Part shown: in pieces, positions 5,845-6,055 of the stretch
Numbering within the stretch: the stretch's first letter is position 1
Layout of the letters: the number at the start of each line of letters is the position of its first letter
From: AM-0621 sp964573505
Lineage (GTDB): Bacteria; Planctomycetota; Planctomycetia; Planctomycetales; Planctomycetaceae
Assembly: GCA_964573505.1 (NCBI GenBank)
Contig: CAZNMS010000523.1
Coordinates: forward strand, 1-6,055
Direction of reading: 5' to 3'
DNA length: 6,055 nt
Translations under genes and position numbers: made by a program
The notes under the pieces: generated by a model
Seen by the model: the letters and a program-made list of their open reading frames with translations, nothing else
The model's database searches: none
What the model was told of the DNA's origin: nothing

Positions 5845-6055
5845 ATGATGAAGAGCTATCTCTACTCACTCATTCGCTACATCGCGGACCCAATGCGGAT
5901 GGAACCCGTCAATATTGGCGTCATACTGCAGGACGATCGGCGTTTAGACTTTCAGTTGAATGCGAATCACGGACGCAAGGCCAACGTTGAAACAGACATT
6001 TTTCAGGCTCATCGCGAAACAGTGGGGGTAAGTGGTATCAGCCGACGAGTCTTGA
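5845..6055 (+). CDS. DUF3037 family protein, N-terminal part (runs off window)
   Basis: Seventy codons are visible with no stop before the window ends. The N-terminus MMKSYLYSLIRYIADPMRME, followed by PVNIGVILQ, fits the DUF3037 signature: Y-S-x-(L/I)-R-Y-x-x-D-P-x-R-x-E-x-V-N-(I/V)-G-V-(I/V)-L. The family is short (about 120 residues as I recall), so roughly half is missing. Its biochemical role is unknown; from memory, these genes often sit beside HipA-like kinase genes. No such kinase is upstream here, since the left neighbour is the divergent operon; one could lie just to the right. No Shine-Dalgarno sequence precedes the ATG at 5845 or the second ATG at 5848 (upstream bases are TTTTTGCGTACAG). 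The upstream in-frame stop is TAA at 5779, and there is no other ATG between. Confidence 0.75.
   Translation, partial: MMKSYLYSLIRYIADPMRMEPVNIGVILQDDRRLDFQLNANHGRKANVETDIFQAHRETVGVSGISRRVL

Noticed and set aside
5739..5990. Plus-strand 83-codon ORF starting MSRAFRRANSP
   Set aside because: It overlaps the DUF3037 gene in another frame and crosses the divergent promoter region; its Arg/Ser-rich translation shows no family pattern.
1..6055. CRISPR array, tRNA/rRNA, insertion sequence or attachment site
   Set aside because: No regularly spaced repeats, no cloverleaf-like or rRNA-like stretch, and no transposase or terminal inverted repeats were seen on reading the window.

Overview
The window looks like part of a moderately GC-rich bacterial chromosome. 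The phylum is inferred, not shown: the style of the large lipid-recycling fusion and an ECF-sigma-like gene next to a TPR gene suggest a planctomycete or a relative in the PVC group. All genes use ATG starts, and four of the five called genes have a purine-rich ribosome binding site.

Layout. Positions 1-217 are a leader with no confident gene, though one forward frame could be the tail of an upstream gene that ends in an ATGA overlap with the next start. Positions 218-3910 (+) encode one 1,230-residue protein: an LplT-type lysophospholipid transporter, a PlsC-type acyltransferase and an AMP-binding acyl-ACP synthetase joined in one chain (LplT-Aas). It would flip lysophospholipid (such as lyso-PE) inward and re-acylate it at the inner membrane. 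Positions 3911-4101 are a convergent junction with weak repeats and one doubtful small ORF.

From about 3911 to the end the base composition drops. Sampled 60-base lines give 40 G+C at 2341-2400, 30 at 4201-4260, 24 at 5041-5100 and 27 at 5941-6000, so this half may be an accessory segment. It holds a compact minus-strand operon, transcribed from 5706 down to 4102: a 64-residue single-span membrane protein, a 208-residue TPR-like protein whose start overlaps it by 59 bases, and a 269-residue protein. The last resembles an ECF sigma factor (regions 2 and 4) followed by a hydrophobic span and a short Cys/His-containing tail. Divergent from it, at 5845, begins a DUF3037-family gene cut off by the window end. 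A near-perfect 14-bp palindrome lies in the 138-bp space between the two divergent starts.

How they may work together. The LplT-Aas gene is stand-alone membrane-lipid housekeeping. The minus operon reads as a possible membrane-linked transcription-control module: sigma-like protein carrying its own membrane anchor, TPR protein as adaptor or inhibitor, tiny membrane protein as anchor or sensor. That is inference from domain form and gene order. It is the most likely place in this window for an undescribed system.
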